Positions 54,855 through 63,426 of a DNA stretch of 64,000 bases are shown here, piece after piece (position 1 is the first letter of the stretch; each line of letters opens with the position of its first letter). Source of the stretch: an uncultured Pontibacter sp. (GTDB lineage Bacteria > Bacteroidota > Bacteroidia > Cytophagales > Hymenobacteraceae); assembly GCF_947492645.1 (NCBI RefSeq), contig NZ_CANLMZ010000007.1:185860-249859 (forward strand), read 5' to 3'. The translations under genes and the position numbers were made by a program. The notes below the pieces were generated by a model, which had not been told where the DNA came from, searched no databases, and saw only the letters and a program-made list of their open reading frames with translations.

Positions 54855-56354
54855 ATGAGAACGAAACAGTTTATCGTTGGCTTAACGCTATCTGCCATGT
54901 TAGGTGGCGGTGTTGCCGTTGGTAGCTATAAGCTGCTGGAAGACGAAGCAACTACCACTAACGCTGATAGAGTTGAGCAGTACCCAACGGTGCGCTACAC
55001 CAGCAGCATGAATAGCAGCAATGTAGAAGCACCTGCTGGTTTAAATTTTGTTAAGGCTGCCCAGGTTTCAACCCCGGCTGTTGTACACGTAATGACAGAA
55101 TATAGCCCGAATGTAGCGAGCCGTAGCAGCAGCCCGATGGATCCTTTCCTGAGAGAGTTTTTCGGAGACGGGTTTGGCCAGCGTGTGCCGCGTGGCCCAC
55201 AGGTTGGTTCAGGCTCGGGTGTGATCATCGCGTCTGATGGCTACATTATCACCAACAACCACGTAATTGCAGAAGCCTCTAAAATTGAAGTAGTAATGGA
55301 CGATAAGCGTAAGTTCGAAGCAACGCTTGTCGGTACAGACCCAACTACAGATATCGCCCTTTTAAAAGTTAATGCCGATAAACTGCCAACTATACGCTAC
55401 GGTAACTCTGATGAGCTACAGGTAGGAGAGTGGGTATTGGCAGTAGGCAACCCGATGAACCTTACCTCCACGGTAACAGCTGGTATTGTGAGTGCGAAAG
55501 GCCGTAACATTAACATCCTGCGCACAAACCAGAACAAGGATTTAAGTATAGAGTCATTTATCCAGACAGATGCTGCTGTAAACCCAGGTAACTCGGGTGG
55601 CGCCTTGGTAAACCTGAACGGTGACCTGGTGGGTATCAATACTGCCATTGCTTCACAAACCGGATCTTTTGCTGGTTACTCTTTTGCCGTGCCTTCTTCT
55701 ATTGTAAGCAAGGTGGTAGATGACCTGATAAAGTATGGCGAAGTACAGCGTGCTTTGCTTGGTGCTACCATACAGGAAATAGACGCTACGTTCGCAAAAG
55801 AAAATAACATCAAAACACTTAACGGGGTTTACATTGCCGGTGTAGAAGAAAAGAGTGGAGCCCAGGAGGCAGGTCTTAAAACCGGTGACGTGATTACAGC
55901 TGTAAATGGCGTGAAAGTTGGTAAATCTTCTCAGTTGTTGGAGCAGATTGCACGTTACCGCCCTGGCGATAAGGTAAAGGTAGAGTATCTGCGTGATGGC
56001 AAGGACCGAAATGCCACAGTAACGCTTAAGAACCTGAACAACAGTACAGAGATTGTAAAGCGAAGCAATGCAAAATCAGTATCGTTTGACGGGGCTACTT
56101 TTGAAGCCGTAAGCAAGCAGGAAATGAACAGACTAGGCATTGACGGTGGAGCGAAAATAAGCGATGTCAGAAACAGCAAGTTCCGCGAAACAGGCATGAA
56201 AGATGGGTTTATCATTACACGTATAGATAAATATAGTGTAAACGAGCCGGCAGATGTTGAAAAACTCCTGAAGAACATTGACAGCGGTGTCGTATACATC
56301 GAGGGTGTTTACCCAGACGGACTTAAAGCTTATTACCCGATAGGTAAAGGGTAA
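54855..56354 (+). CDS. HtrA/Deg family serine protease with two PDZ domains
   Basis: Periplasmic quality-control protease. The N-terminus has a signal or anchor helix (TKQFIVGLTLSAMLGGGVAVG). The catalytic triad is His136 (NNHVI), Asp166 (TTDIALLKV) and Ser247 (GNSGGALVN). The first PDZ is at about residues 300-390 (GVYIAGVEEKSGAQEAGLKTGD) and the second at about 410-495. The 499-residue length is that of DegP/DegQ proteins. Proximity to the Hsp20 gene suggests a stress role. Confidence 0.95.
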   Translation: MRTKQFIVGLTLSAMLGGGVAVGSYKLLEDEATTTNADRVEQYPTVRYTSSMNSSNVEAPAGLNFVKAAQVSTPAVVHVMTEYSPNVASRSSSPMDPFLREFFGDGFGQRVPRGPQVGSGSGVIIASDGYIITNNHVIAEASKIEVVMDDKRKFEATLVGTDPTTDIALLKVNADKLPTIRYGNSDELQVGEWVLAVGNPMNLTSTVTAGIVSAKGRNINILRTNQNKDLSIESFIQTDAAVNPGNSGGALVNLNGDLVGINTAIASQTGSFAGYSFAVPSSIVSKVVDDLIKYGEVQRALLGATIQEIDATFAKENNIKTLNGVYIAGVEEKSGAQEAGLKTGDVITAVNGVKVGKSSQLLEQIARYRPGDKVKVEYLRDGKDRNATVTLKNLNNSTEIVKRSNAKSVSFDGATFEAVSKQEMNRLGIDGGAKISDVRNSKFRETGMKDGFIITRIDKYSVNEPADVEKLLKNIDSGVVYIEGVYPDGLKAYYPIGKG

Positions 56355-56377
56355 TAATTGCCAACTATAGTAACAGA

Positions 56378-56405
56378 AAGCTTCTGCAATCTTGCAGAAG
56401 CTTTT
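56378..56405 (+). terminator. Intrinsic terminator after the HtrA gene
   Basis: AAAGCTTCTGCAA pairs with TTGCAGAAGCTTTT around a 2-base loop, followed by a T-tract. The 3' arm contains the TTG of the next promoter. Confidence 0.85.
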
Positions 56406-56421
56406 TTATTTTTTAGATTTG
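56392..56421 (+). promoter_or_regulatory. Promoter of the ALDH gene, overlapping a terminator
   Basis: TTG at 56392-56394 and TAGATTTG at 56414-56421, 19 bases apart, match the Bacteroidota consensus. The -33 element lies in the terminator stem of the HtrA gene. Confidence 0.65.
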
Positions 56422-56455
56422 TAAAGAGTACCTTCTAAAACATAAAGTAAAACTG

Positions 56456-58033
56456 ATGAAACAAACCATAGATGAACTTCCGCTGAACAAGGAATTAGTA
56501 GATGTACTGCACCAGCTAGGTATAAAAGAGCATAACCCGGCTTACAGCACCGGCCTTAACTGGGGTGGCCAGGATAATAAAAACACGCGTGCCATACATT
56601 CTCCTGCCGATGGCAACCTGATTGCTAACGTAAGTATGGCAACCACCGAAGATTACAACCATGTAGTAAATACAGCAGCAGAGGCTTTTAAAGTATGGCG
56701 CAAAACACCATCGCCAAAGCGTGGCGAAATTGTACGCCAGATCGGCGAAAAACTGCGTGAGTACAAAGAACCACTAGGCAAGCTGGTGAGCTACGAGATG
56801 GGCAAAATACTGCAGGAAGGCTTAGGCGAAGTGCAGGAGATGATCGATATCTGTGACTTTGCAGTTGGCTTGTCGCGGCAGTTGCATGGCTATACCATGC
56901 ACTCAGAGCGCCCGCAGCACCGTATGTACGAGCAGTACCACCCGTTAGGTATAGTTGGGGTAATTTCTGCCTTTAACTTCCCGGTAGCAGTCTGGAGCTG
57001 GAATGCAATGTTAGCAGCCGTTTGTGGTGATGTTGTCATCTGGAAGCCATCAGAAAAGACACCACTTACCGGTATTGCCTGCCAGCATATCATACGTGAG
57101 GTTTTAGCCGAAAACGAACTGCCTGAAGGAGTGTTTAACCTGATTATCGGCGATGCCGAGATTGGTAGCCTGATGAGCCATGACAACCGCATACCTTTGG
57201 TGTCTGCGACAGGCTCTACGCGTATGGGTAAAAAAGTAGGCGAGGCAGTAGGTGCACGTTTAGGTAAATCGCTTTTAGAGCTTGGCGGCAACAACGCCAT
57301 TATACTTACCGAGCATGCCGATGTGGAAATGGCTTTACGAGCAATTGTGTTCGGAGCTGTAGGTACATGCGGCCAGCGCTGCACCTCTACACGCCGCCTG
57401 ATTATTCATGAAAACGTATACGAGCAGGTAAAAGAGCGCTTGCTTAAAATATACCCGAACCTGCCGATAGGCCACCCACTTGATAGCACTACCCTGGTGG
57501 GCCCGCTTATTGATAAAGATGCTGTTGATGCGTTTACAAATGCCTTGCAGAAGGTGCAACAGGAGGGCGGTAAGTTACTTACTGGCGGAGATATACTTAG
57601 CGGAGCAGGCTATGAAACCGGAACGTATGTTACTCCTGCCATTGTAGAAGCTGAGAACCATTACGAAATGGTGCAGGAAGAAACGTTTGCCCCAATTTTA
57701 TACTTGATAAAGTATAGCGGTGACATCGAAAATGCAATTGAGCTACAGAATGGTGTGCGCCAAGGCTTATCATCAGCCATTTTCTCTACCAACTTGCTTG
57801 AAACAGAGGCATTCCTGAGCCATTGGGGATCTGACTGCGGTATTGCAAACGTAAACATTGGTACGTCGGGTGCCGAAATCGGAGGTGCCTTTGGTGGCGA
57901 GAAAGACACAGGAGGAGGCCGCGAATCTGGTTCTGATGCCTGGAGGATTTACATGCGCCGCCAGACCAATACTATCAACTACAGCCGCGAATTACCATTA
58001 GCGCAGGGCATCAAATTTGATATCATGGACTAA
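56456..58033 (+). CDS. Aldehyde dehydrogenase, ALDH7 (aminoadipate-semialdehyde) type
   Basis: NAD-dependent oxidation of an aldehyde; ALDH7 (antiquitin) members act on alpha-aminoadipate semialdehyde in lysine catabolism. The 525 residues contain GVISAFNFPVAVWSWN and ELGGNNAI with general base Glu275. The catalytic cysteine is Cys309 in GTCGQRCTSTRR, and the C-terminus has GGEKDTGGGRESGSDAW. The GQRCT and GGEKDTGGGRE blocks support ALDH7. No lysine-catabolism partner is adjacent, so the substrate is inferred. Confidence 0.9.
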   Translation: MKQTIDELPLNKELVDVLHQLGIKEHNPAYSTGLNWGGQDNKNTRAIHSPADGNLIANVSMATTEDYNHVVNTAAEAFKVWRKTPSPKRGEIVRQIGEKLREYKEPLGKLVSYEMGKILQEGLGEVQEMIDICDFAVGLSRQLHGYTMHSERPQHRMYEQYHPLGIVGVISAFNFPVAVWSWNAMLAAVCGDVVIWKPSEKTPLTGIACQHIIREVLAENELPEGVFNLIIGDAEIGSLMSHDNRIPLVSATGSTRMGKKVGEAVGARLGKSLLELGGNNAIILTEHADVEMALRAIVFGAVGTCGQRCTSTRRLIIHENVYEQVKERLLKIYPNLPIGHPLDSTTLVGPLIDKDAVDAFTNALQKVQQEGGKLLTGGDILSGAGYETGTYVTPAIVEAENHYEMVQEETFAPILYLIKYSGDIENAIELQNGVRQGLSSAIFSTNLLETEAFLSHWGSDCGIANVNIGTSGAEIGGAFGGEKDTGGGRESGSDAWRIYMRRQTNTINYSRELPLAQGIKFDIMD

Positions 58034-58054
58034 GTATAAATCATACTTAGAATT

Positions 58055-58086
58055 AAAAGCCAGCTCTTTTACGGGGCTGGCTTTTT
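58055..58086 (+). terminator. Intrinsic terminator after the ALDH gene
   Basis: AAAAGCCAGC pairs with GCTGGCTTTT around a 12-base loop, followed by TTTGTTTG. Confidence 0.8.
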
Positions 58087-58289
58087 TGTTTGGCAGCACC
58101 CTGGCTGGTAGGCTTACGATTAAGCAAGTAAAACTCCTTTTTTGGCTCTGACTGCTATCGATAGCACAAGCTTTTATCATTCTTCAACTAAGGGAAAAGA
58201 AGCATATACTTTAGTTAAATCCTGGAAATATTAAATATCATCCTGATAAAATCAGTAAATTAAAATATTAGAAAAATTTTGCAACTTCA

Positions 58290-58319
58290 TGCAACCTACG
58301 CCTCCTGCCCTTGTCTTTA
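58290..58319 (+). promoter_or_regulatory. Candidate ECF-type promoter of the sigma factor gene
   Basis: TGCAACC at 58290-58296 and GTCTTTA at 58313-58319 are separated by 16 bases, an ECF-like -35/-10 layout. A second GCAAC lies 10 bases upstream at 58281. No TAnnTTTG is present. Self-activation by the encoded sigma factor is inferred. Confidence 0.45.
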
Positions 58320-58398
58320 GTGCAGAAGTTGGATAAATAGAAGGGGGCATTATTGAGAAGCAGGATAAGATAAAAGCAAAACGTTAAATCGACGTAAT

Positions 58399-58956
58399 TT
58401 GGAAACCATCAGCTACCAGGACGTTAACAGCCATGTTATAGACAAGTGCAGGGAAGGCGACAATCGTGCGCAGTACGAGCTGTATAAGCTGTATTCCAAA
58501 GCTATGTTTAACGTGAGCATGCGCATCACCAACGATTACGCAGAGGCAGAGGATGTGCTGCAGGAAGCTTTTATTAGTGCCTTCAAAAATTTACATACTT
58601 TCAAAGGCGAGGCATCTTTTGGCAGCTGGCTGAAAAGAATTGTAGTAAACGCTGCCATTAACGCCATCCGGAAGCGAAGGTCTGAATTAGTGCCTATGGA
58701 CGAAAGAACCATAGTAGACATAGCCGACGAGCAATACGAAGACGATGCTGAGTGGAAAGTGGAGAAAGTAAGGAAAGCCATTATGAAACTACCGGACGGC
58801 TACAGAGTGGTGCTGAGTTTATACTTGCTGGAAGGCTTTGACCATGCTGAGGTAGGCGAGATACTGGGAATAACAGAGTCAACGTCTAAATCGCAGTACA
58901 GCCGCGCTAAAAAGAAGTTGCTGGAGATTATGAAAGAACCACAGTTTGCAGTTTGA
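58399..58956 (+). CDS. ECF (RpoE-type) RNA polymerase sigma factor
   Basis: Alternative sigma factor of 185 residues. Region 2 contains MRITNDYAEAEDVLQEAFISAF and region 4 contains YRVVLSLYLLEGFDHAEVGEILGITESTSKSQYSRAKKKL, the helix-turn-helix that reads the -35 element. Sigma regions 1 and 3 are absent, as in ECF factors. The start is TTG at 58399, since the next Met would cut into region 2. It lies 33 bases before a membrane-protein gene, the normal place for an anti-sigma factor. Confidence 0.93.
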   Translation: METISYQDVNSHVIDKCREGDNRAQYELYKLYSKAMFNVSMRITNDYAEAEDVLQEAFISAFKNLHTFKGEASFGSWLKRIVVNAAINAIRKRRSELVPMDERTIVDIADEQYEDDAEWKVEKVRKAIMKLPDGYRVVLSLYLLEGFDHAEVGEILGITESTSKSQYSRAKKKLLEIMKEPQFAV

Positions 58957-58989
58957 TCATAGACAAGAATACATGAGGAGAAATATACC

Positions 58990-59622
58990 ATGGAAGATAG
59001 ATTAAAGAATTTTGTGAGCGAACACCGCGATGAGTTTGATGTGTTCGAGCCTCGTCCGGAGCTTTGGCAAAGCATATGCCAGCAGACGCAGGCCCCTCGC
59101 AAAGAGGCGAAGGTGATTAACATTAAGTTTGGGGAGCGGGCCAGCTTTATGGCTGATATGCTGTTTATGCGTATTGCGGCAGCGGTTGTGCTGTTGCTGG
59201 GCTGCGGCCTGACGCTGGTTATGATGAAGCAAAACACACCAGATACTGGTAACGTGCTGGCAGCCTCGCAACAAAAGGTAATAAGCAACATCGCCCCTGA
59301 AATTGTAGAGGTAGAGGCATACTATGTGAGCCAGATAGAAGAAAAGAAAAGCGAGTTGACCGAGTACGATAAGAAAGTGCTTGGCCTGGGCGAGCAGCAG
59401 GAGATAGACCGTGAATTGGCCCGGCTGGACAGCAGCTACCTGCAACTAAAAAAGCAACTATACACTACCCCAAATACCGAAGAAATTGTTGAGGCCATGG
59501 TCCAGAACCTGCAGATACGGATCGAGGTGCTTAACAGACAGCTGGAAGTACTCCAGCGCATCAAGAAAATGGAAAGAACCATTAACTCTGAACTTAAAGA
59601 AAATGAAACTACGAATATTTAA
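58990..59622 (+). CDS. Single-span membrane protein, probable anti-sigma factor
   Basis: The 210 residues have an acidic cytoplasmic N-terminus of about 55 residues (MEDRLKNFVSEHRDEFDVFEPRPELWQSI). One membrane helix follows at about 58-80 (MRIAAAVVLLLGCGLTLVMM), then a mainly helical, coiled-coil-like outer part. The position after an ECF sigma gene and this topology suggest an anti-sigma factor, but no known anti-sigma zinc motif (HxxxCxxC) is seen. Its last 20 bases overlap the next gene. Confidence 0.65.
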   Translation: MEDRLKNFVSEHRDEFDVFEPRPELWQSICQQTQAPRKEAKVINIKFGERASFMADMLFMRIAAAVVLLLGCGLTLVMMKQNTPDTGNVLAASQQKVISNIAPEIVEVEAYYVSQIEEKKSELTEYDKKVLGLGEQQEIDRELARLDSSYLQLKKQLYTTPNTEEIVEAMVQNLQIRIEVLNRQLEVLQRIKKMERTINSELKENETTNI

Positions 59623-60826
59623 TGCTGTTTGCTGCCTTACACTCTTATCTGCAGTAGTGCCCGGCAAAGCGCTGGCACAGGACACTAAACCCACTACATG
59701 CCCGGATCAAAACATAAGCCTTCGCTTTAACATGGATGGTCTGGCCTCACTTTCTGAATTGTCGTCACTTGCAGACCTTGCAGATCTTTCGAGCCTTGCA
59801 GATTTGGCAGAGCTGGAGGACATACCAGAGCTGATGAAGCTATCGGATATCGCGCAGGAACTGGAAGGATTGCATAATGACTTAATACTGGACCAAACCG
59901 GTGAGTCAACAATAATCATCAATCAGGATGCCGATGCAGCCTATGATACTGAAAAGCGCAAAACCTTTGACAAGACCTATAACGTTAGCAACTCCGACGC
60001 CTTAAGTATAGAAAATAAGTTCGGGAGCGTGCAGGTAAACACCTGGGCTAAAAACGAGATAAGGGTTAAAGTAGATATTATTGCAAGAGCCTCTAACGAG
60101 AACAAAGCACAGGAAATCCTGAACAACATTAATGTTGTAGATGGCCGTAGTGACAACACAATTTCTGTAGTTACCAAAATGGAGCCAATGCGCATTTCAG
60201 GTAACACAAGTAAGAGCTTCGAGATAAACTACACCATCTACATGCCCGAAAGCAACGCGCTGGCTGTAAAGAACAGCTTTGGAGATGTAACGCTGGCAGC
60301 TCTAAAGGGCAAAACGGATATATCAGTAAAGTATGGCTCCCTGAAAAGTGCAAGGCTAAGCAATGCCGATAATAAAGTGAAATTAGCATACAGCTCCGGC
60401 ACTTGTGCTTTTATTAACGGCGGCAACGTGGATGTAGCTTACTCAAGTATGGATATAGGCAATACAAATGGCTTATGGGGCTCGTCGAAGTTTAGCGATT
60501 TTAAAATTAACAGCCTGAGAGATGAGTTAGGCCTGGAAGTGAAATTTGGAACATTTAAAGTAGATAATGTAGAGAAGAACGTACGTAAGATTGCATTAGA
60601 CAGCAGCTACACACCTATTTCATTAAAATTTGAAGATAACTCCGCTTTTAACTTTGATGTAAATGTAAGCTTTGCAGATTTTAAAGTGGATAAGTCGCTG
60701 GTTAATATTACATCCCTTGAAAAAGGCCATACCTCAGCAGAATATAAAGGCCGATACGGTGGATCCGCTGGAAAAGGCTCTGTAAGTATAAGCTCAAAGT
60801 ATGGCGAGGTAAAGTTTACAAAGTAA
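59603..60826 (+). CDS. Secreted beta-repeat (DUF4097-like) protein
   Basis: From the ATG at 59603 the protein has 407 residues. The frame extends upstream to 59486 inside the previous gene, but a signal peptide (MKLRIFNAVCCLTLLSAVVPGKALA) begins at 59603, so this start is preferred. Residues 47-80 are an unusual Leu/Ala/Asp/Ser-rich repeat. The rest has repeating short strands with VKVDIIARA, YTIYMPESNALAVKNSFGDVTL and VKYGSL, the DUF4097/adhesin-like beta-helix pattern. It is translationally coupled to the membrane protein by a 20-base overlap. Confidence 0.75.
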   Translation: MKLRIFNAVCCLTLLSAVVPGKALAQDTKPTTCPDQNISLRFNMDGLASLSELSSLADLADLSSLADLAELEDIPELMKLSDIAQELEGLHNDLILDQTGESTIIINQDADAAYDTEKRKTFDKTYNVSNSDALSIENKFGSVQVNTWAKNEIRVKVDIIARASNENKAQEILNNINVVDGRSDNTISVVTKMEPMRISGNTSKSFEINYTIYMPESNALAVKNSFGDVTLAALKGKTDISVKYGSLKSARLSNADNKVKLAYSSGTCAFINGGNVDVAYSSMDIGNTNGLWGSSKFSDFKINSLRDELGLEVKFGTFKVDNVEKNVRKIALDSSYTPISLKFEDNSAFNFDVNVSFADFKVDKSLVNITSLEKGHTSAEYKGRYGGSAGKGSVSISSKYGEVKFTK

Positions 60827-60855
60827 GTGTTTGTGATTATTTGTAAAAGGTGAAG

Positions 60856-60882
60856 AGGACCGGCAATTGCTGGTCCTTTTTG
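60856..60882 (+). terminator. Intrinsic terminator after the ECF module
   Basis: AGGACC pairs with GGTCCT and inner GCAA with TTGC, with a single mismatch between, followed by TTTTTG. Confidence 0.75.
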
Positions 60883-61049
60883 TTTACAAAACGTAATCTA
60901 CAGGCCGAGCTTTGGTGAGTAGCGTAATACTTAGAAGTATGAGCGCGCGCAGTAAAAAAAACAAAGTATAGCCTCTGATACTTTAACCTTACATAAGCTA
61001 GTAGGAAGCATATTTGAGCGTAGCAGTTTAGCTTAAAGTATAAATTAAG

Positions 61050-61057
61050 TAGATTTG
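61050..61057 (+). promoter_or_regulatory. Possible promoter -7 element of the RidA gene
   Basis: TAGATTTG matches TAnnTTTG 55 bases before the RidA ATG, without a TTG at the normal distance. Confidence 0.4.
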
Positions 61058-61111
61058 AGTAATCTTGATTAACAGGTTATAGTATAAAGCTATCTCTAAC
61101 AAACACGACGC

Positions 61112-61555
61112 ATGGCAACAGATAACAAGGAATTACTGAACTCATCAAAAGCACCTGAGCCTGTAGGGCTGTACCCACATGCACGTCGGGTGGGTAATCT
61201 TCTTTTTTTATCAGGAGTAGGCCCCAGAGAGCGCGGCACCAAAAAGATACCTGGCGTAGAGTTAGACAATAATGGAAACATCGCGTCTTATGACATCGAA
61301 AAGCAATGCCACTCGGTGTTCCAGAACGTGCGTTACATTTTAGAAGATGCCGGCTCGAGTTGGGATAACCTGGTGGACGTAACCGTATTCCTGACAAACA
61401 TGAAAGATGACTTTGCCGCCTACAATAAACTTTACGCCGAGTATTTTAAAGATAACCAGCCTTGCCGCACAACAGTAGAGATAAACAAGCTGCCCACACC
61501 CATTGCCATAGAGCTAAAGTGCATTGCCACCATCGATACACCAGCCAAAGGTTAA
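61112..61555 (+). CDS. RidA family protein
   Basis: Members hydrolyse reactive enamine/imine intermediates. The 147 residues contain NLLFLSGVGPRERGTKKIPGVELD, VRYILEDAGSSWDNLVDVTVFLTNM, YFKDNQPCRTTVEI and a C-terminal AIELKCIATID. The insertion GTKKIPGVELDNNGNI recalls 2-aminomuconate deaminases more than canonical RidA. The usual catalytic Arg is present in CRTTVE. No other kynurenine-pathway gene is adjacent. It is followed 18 bases later by the MutS-like gene. Confidence 0.88.
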   Translation: MATDNKELLNSSKAPEPVGLYPHARRVGNLLFLSGVGPRERGTKKIPGVELDNNGNIASYDIEKQCHSVFQNVRYILEDAGSSWDNLVDVTVFLTNMKDDFAAYNKLYAEYFKDNQPCRTTVEINKLPTPIAIELKCIATIDTPAKG

Positions 61556-61573
61556 GTATAAAACTTTCGTATT

Positions 61574-63391
61574 TTGAGTAACAACAGAGAATCTCTTTAT
61601 AGGCAGCGTGCCGAAGCGCTGGCTGAACAAGAAAAGCGCGCAGCAACCAAGTCGAGGTGGGTATCGTGGCTGCGCGTGGCGGTATTTGCAGCAGGGGTAG
61701 CAACAGCTTACTATTTGTTTAGCACAGGCAACTATACGGCAGGCGCTGTCTCTATACTTGTGTTTTACATCCTGTTTATACTTGTAATGCGCTGGCATAG
61801 TACCCTGGATTTTACGTACCAGCAATTTGTGTTGCTGCGCAAGATAAACGAAGAAGAAACAGACAGGCTGCACGGCAAGCTAAATGCCTTCGATGGTGGC
61901 AATTCTTTTATTGACGGCCATCATCCATATACTTCTGATCTGGATATCTTCGGACAAAATTCCTTGTTCCAGCTCATAAACAGGTCTGTTACAAGTATAG
62001 GTAAACTAAGGCTGGCAGAATGGCTGAGTGCCGCCGCTCCGGCACCTGTTATACTTCAGCGGCAACAAGCTATAGCCGAGTTAGCTTCCGATAGGCAATT
62101 AGATTGGCTGCAGGAATTACTAGCGCTTCCCCGCCACTTCAAACATGATGAAGCCTCTGCAGCCGGCTTTATACATTGGTTTGCCGATAAGTCATTCTAC
62201 AAACAACATGGCTGGCTGAAGTTACTGGTTTTCATACTTCCTGTACTTACGCTTGCAGCCATTGCAGCCTGGGCTTATGGTACTGTTTCTGGTTACATAC
62301 CCACCGTATTTCTTGCTGTGCAGTACCTTATCGGGCACAAGTATAGAGTAGAGCGCGACGACTATTATGATAAAAGTATAGGCATTTACGAAGCCATGCG
62401 CAGCTATACCAAGCAGTTGCAGCACTTGGAGCAAAAGCAGTTTTCATCAGAAGTGCTTCAGCAGCTGCAGGCAAGGTTACAGCAGTCCGGTACCAAAGGG
62501 TCTGTTGTTATTCATAAACTGGCCAACATCATCGATTTCTTTTCGTGGCGGTTAAGTACGCTTATGTCGTTTTTCCTGAACACCATGCTGATGTGGGATT
62601 TTGTATGGATGTACAGGCTGGAGAACTGGCGCGATAAATACCTGCCGCAACTAGAGGAAATGCTTGAAGCGCTTGGCGATATGGAGGCGCTGGCAAGTAT
62701 AGCAGCCTTTCAGCACGCACATCCACATTACGCTATTCCTTTGCTGTCAGAGCAGCCCTTCGAGTTAAATGTTCAGGAACTGGCCCATCCGCTTATTTTT
62801 TCAGTTACGCCAGTAGCCAACAATTTTGCAATGCAAGGTGCAGGTAAAACAATGGTGGTAACAGGCTCTAATATGTCGGGTAAAACTACATTTCTGCGCA
62901 CGGTGGGTATAAATATGGTAATGGCCCAGATGGGGGCCCCTGTTTGTGCTGCAAGTATGGTGATGGCTCCGGCACAAGTATATACTGCCATGCGCACCGC
63001 CGATAATCTTTCTGAGAATACTTCTTCGTTCTATGCAGAGTTAAAGCGCTTGCGTATGCTCTTAGAGCTAACAGAGCAAGGACAGCCAGTATTTTACTTC
63101 TTAGATGAGATACTGAAAGGAACCAACTCCCGCGATCGCCACGCAGGCGCTATGGCCCTTATACGGCAACTGCATAAGCGCAACGCTTCTGGCTTCATCT
63201 CCACCCACGATCTGGAATTAGGTGCAATGGAGCAGGAATTACCAGGCAGCGTATCTAACTACAGTTTTAACAGCGACATTATAGCTGATGAAATAAAGTT
63301 TGATTATAAACTACGTCAGGGTATTTGCCGTAGCTTTAACGCTAGCAAGTTAATGCAGCTAATGGGCATCGAGATAGAGGAGCAGGTCTAG
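61574..63391 (+). CDS. Membrane-anchored MutS-like ATPase
   Basis: The 605 residues have two N-terminal membrane helices (about 28-50 and 53-72) and a further hydrophobic pair (about 213-256). A MutS core (lever and clamp-like helices) and ATPase domain follow. Walker A GSNMSGKT is at 431-438. Walker B with FLDEILKGTN is at about 508-517, followed by STHDLELG. The mismatch-binding domain I of MutS is missing and no Smr endonuclease domain is present. The start is TTG at 61574. A DNA-repair role is doubtful. Confidence 0.85.
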   Translation: MSNNRESLYRQRAEALAEQEKRAATKSRWVSWLRVAVFAAGVATAYYLFSTGNYTAGAVSILVFYILFILVMRWHSTLDFTYQQFVLLRKINEEETDRLHGKLNAFDGGNSFIDGHHPYTSDLDIFGQNSLFQLINRSVTSIGKLRLAEWLSAAAPAPVILQRQQAIAELASDRQLDWLQELLALPRHFKHDEASAAGFIHWFADKSFYKQHGWLKLLVFILPVLTLAAIAAWAYGTVSGYIPTVFLAVQYLIGHKYRVERDDYYDKSIGIYEAMRSYTKQLQHLEQKQFSSEVLQQLQARLQQSGTKGSVVIHKLANIIDFFSWRLSTLMSFFLNTMLMWDFVWMYRLENWRDKYLPQLEEMLEALGDMEALASIAAFQHAHPHYAIPLLSEQPFELNVQELAHPLIFSVTPVANNFAMQGAGKTMVVTGSNMSGKTTFLRTVGINMVMAQMGAPVCAASMVMAPAQVYTAMRTADNLSENTSSFYAELKRLRMLLELTEQGQPVFYFLDEILKGTNSRDRHAGAMALIRQLHKRNASGFISTHDLELGAMEQELPGSVSNYSFNSDIIADEIKFDYKLRQGICRSFNASKLMQLMGIEIEEQV

Positions 63392-63426
63392 TTTTTGGCA
63401 AAAGAATTTTCTGAGGCAGTACCCCG

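Larger units (their letters stand above)
58034..58398. other. Gene-free stretch before the ECF sigma gene
   Basis: After a terminator (58055-58086) this stretch holds a 14-base perfect palindrome TGCTATCGATAGCA (58153-58166), one TATACTT (58205), an A/T-rich segment and the candidate ECF promoter at 58290-58319. No open frame of note is present. Confidence 0.7.

Noticed and set aside
58800..59291. 163-codon - strand open frame across the sigma and membrane-protein genes
   Set aside because: It is antisense to two supported genes and has no signal or domain.
59486..59602. Upstream extension of the secreted beta-repeat protein
   Set aside because: It would hide the signal peptide behind 39 residues and lies in the preceding gene; the ATG at 59603 is preferred.
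61574..63391. Call as MutS2
   Set aside because: No Smr domain is present, and the N-terminal half is membrane-spanning, unlike MutS2.
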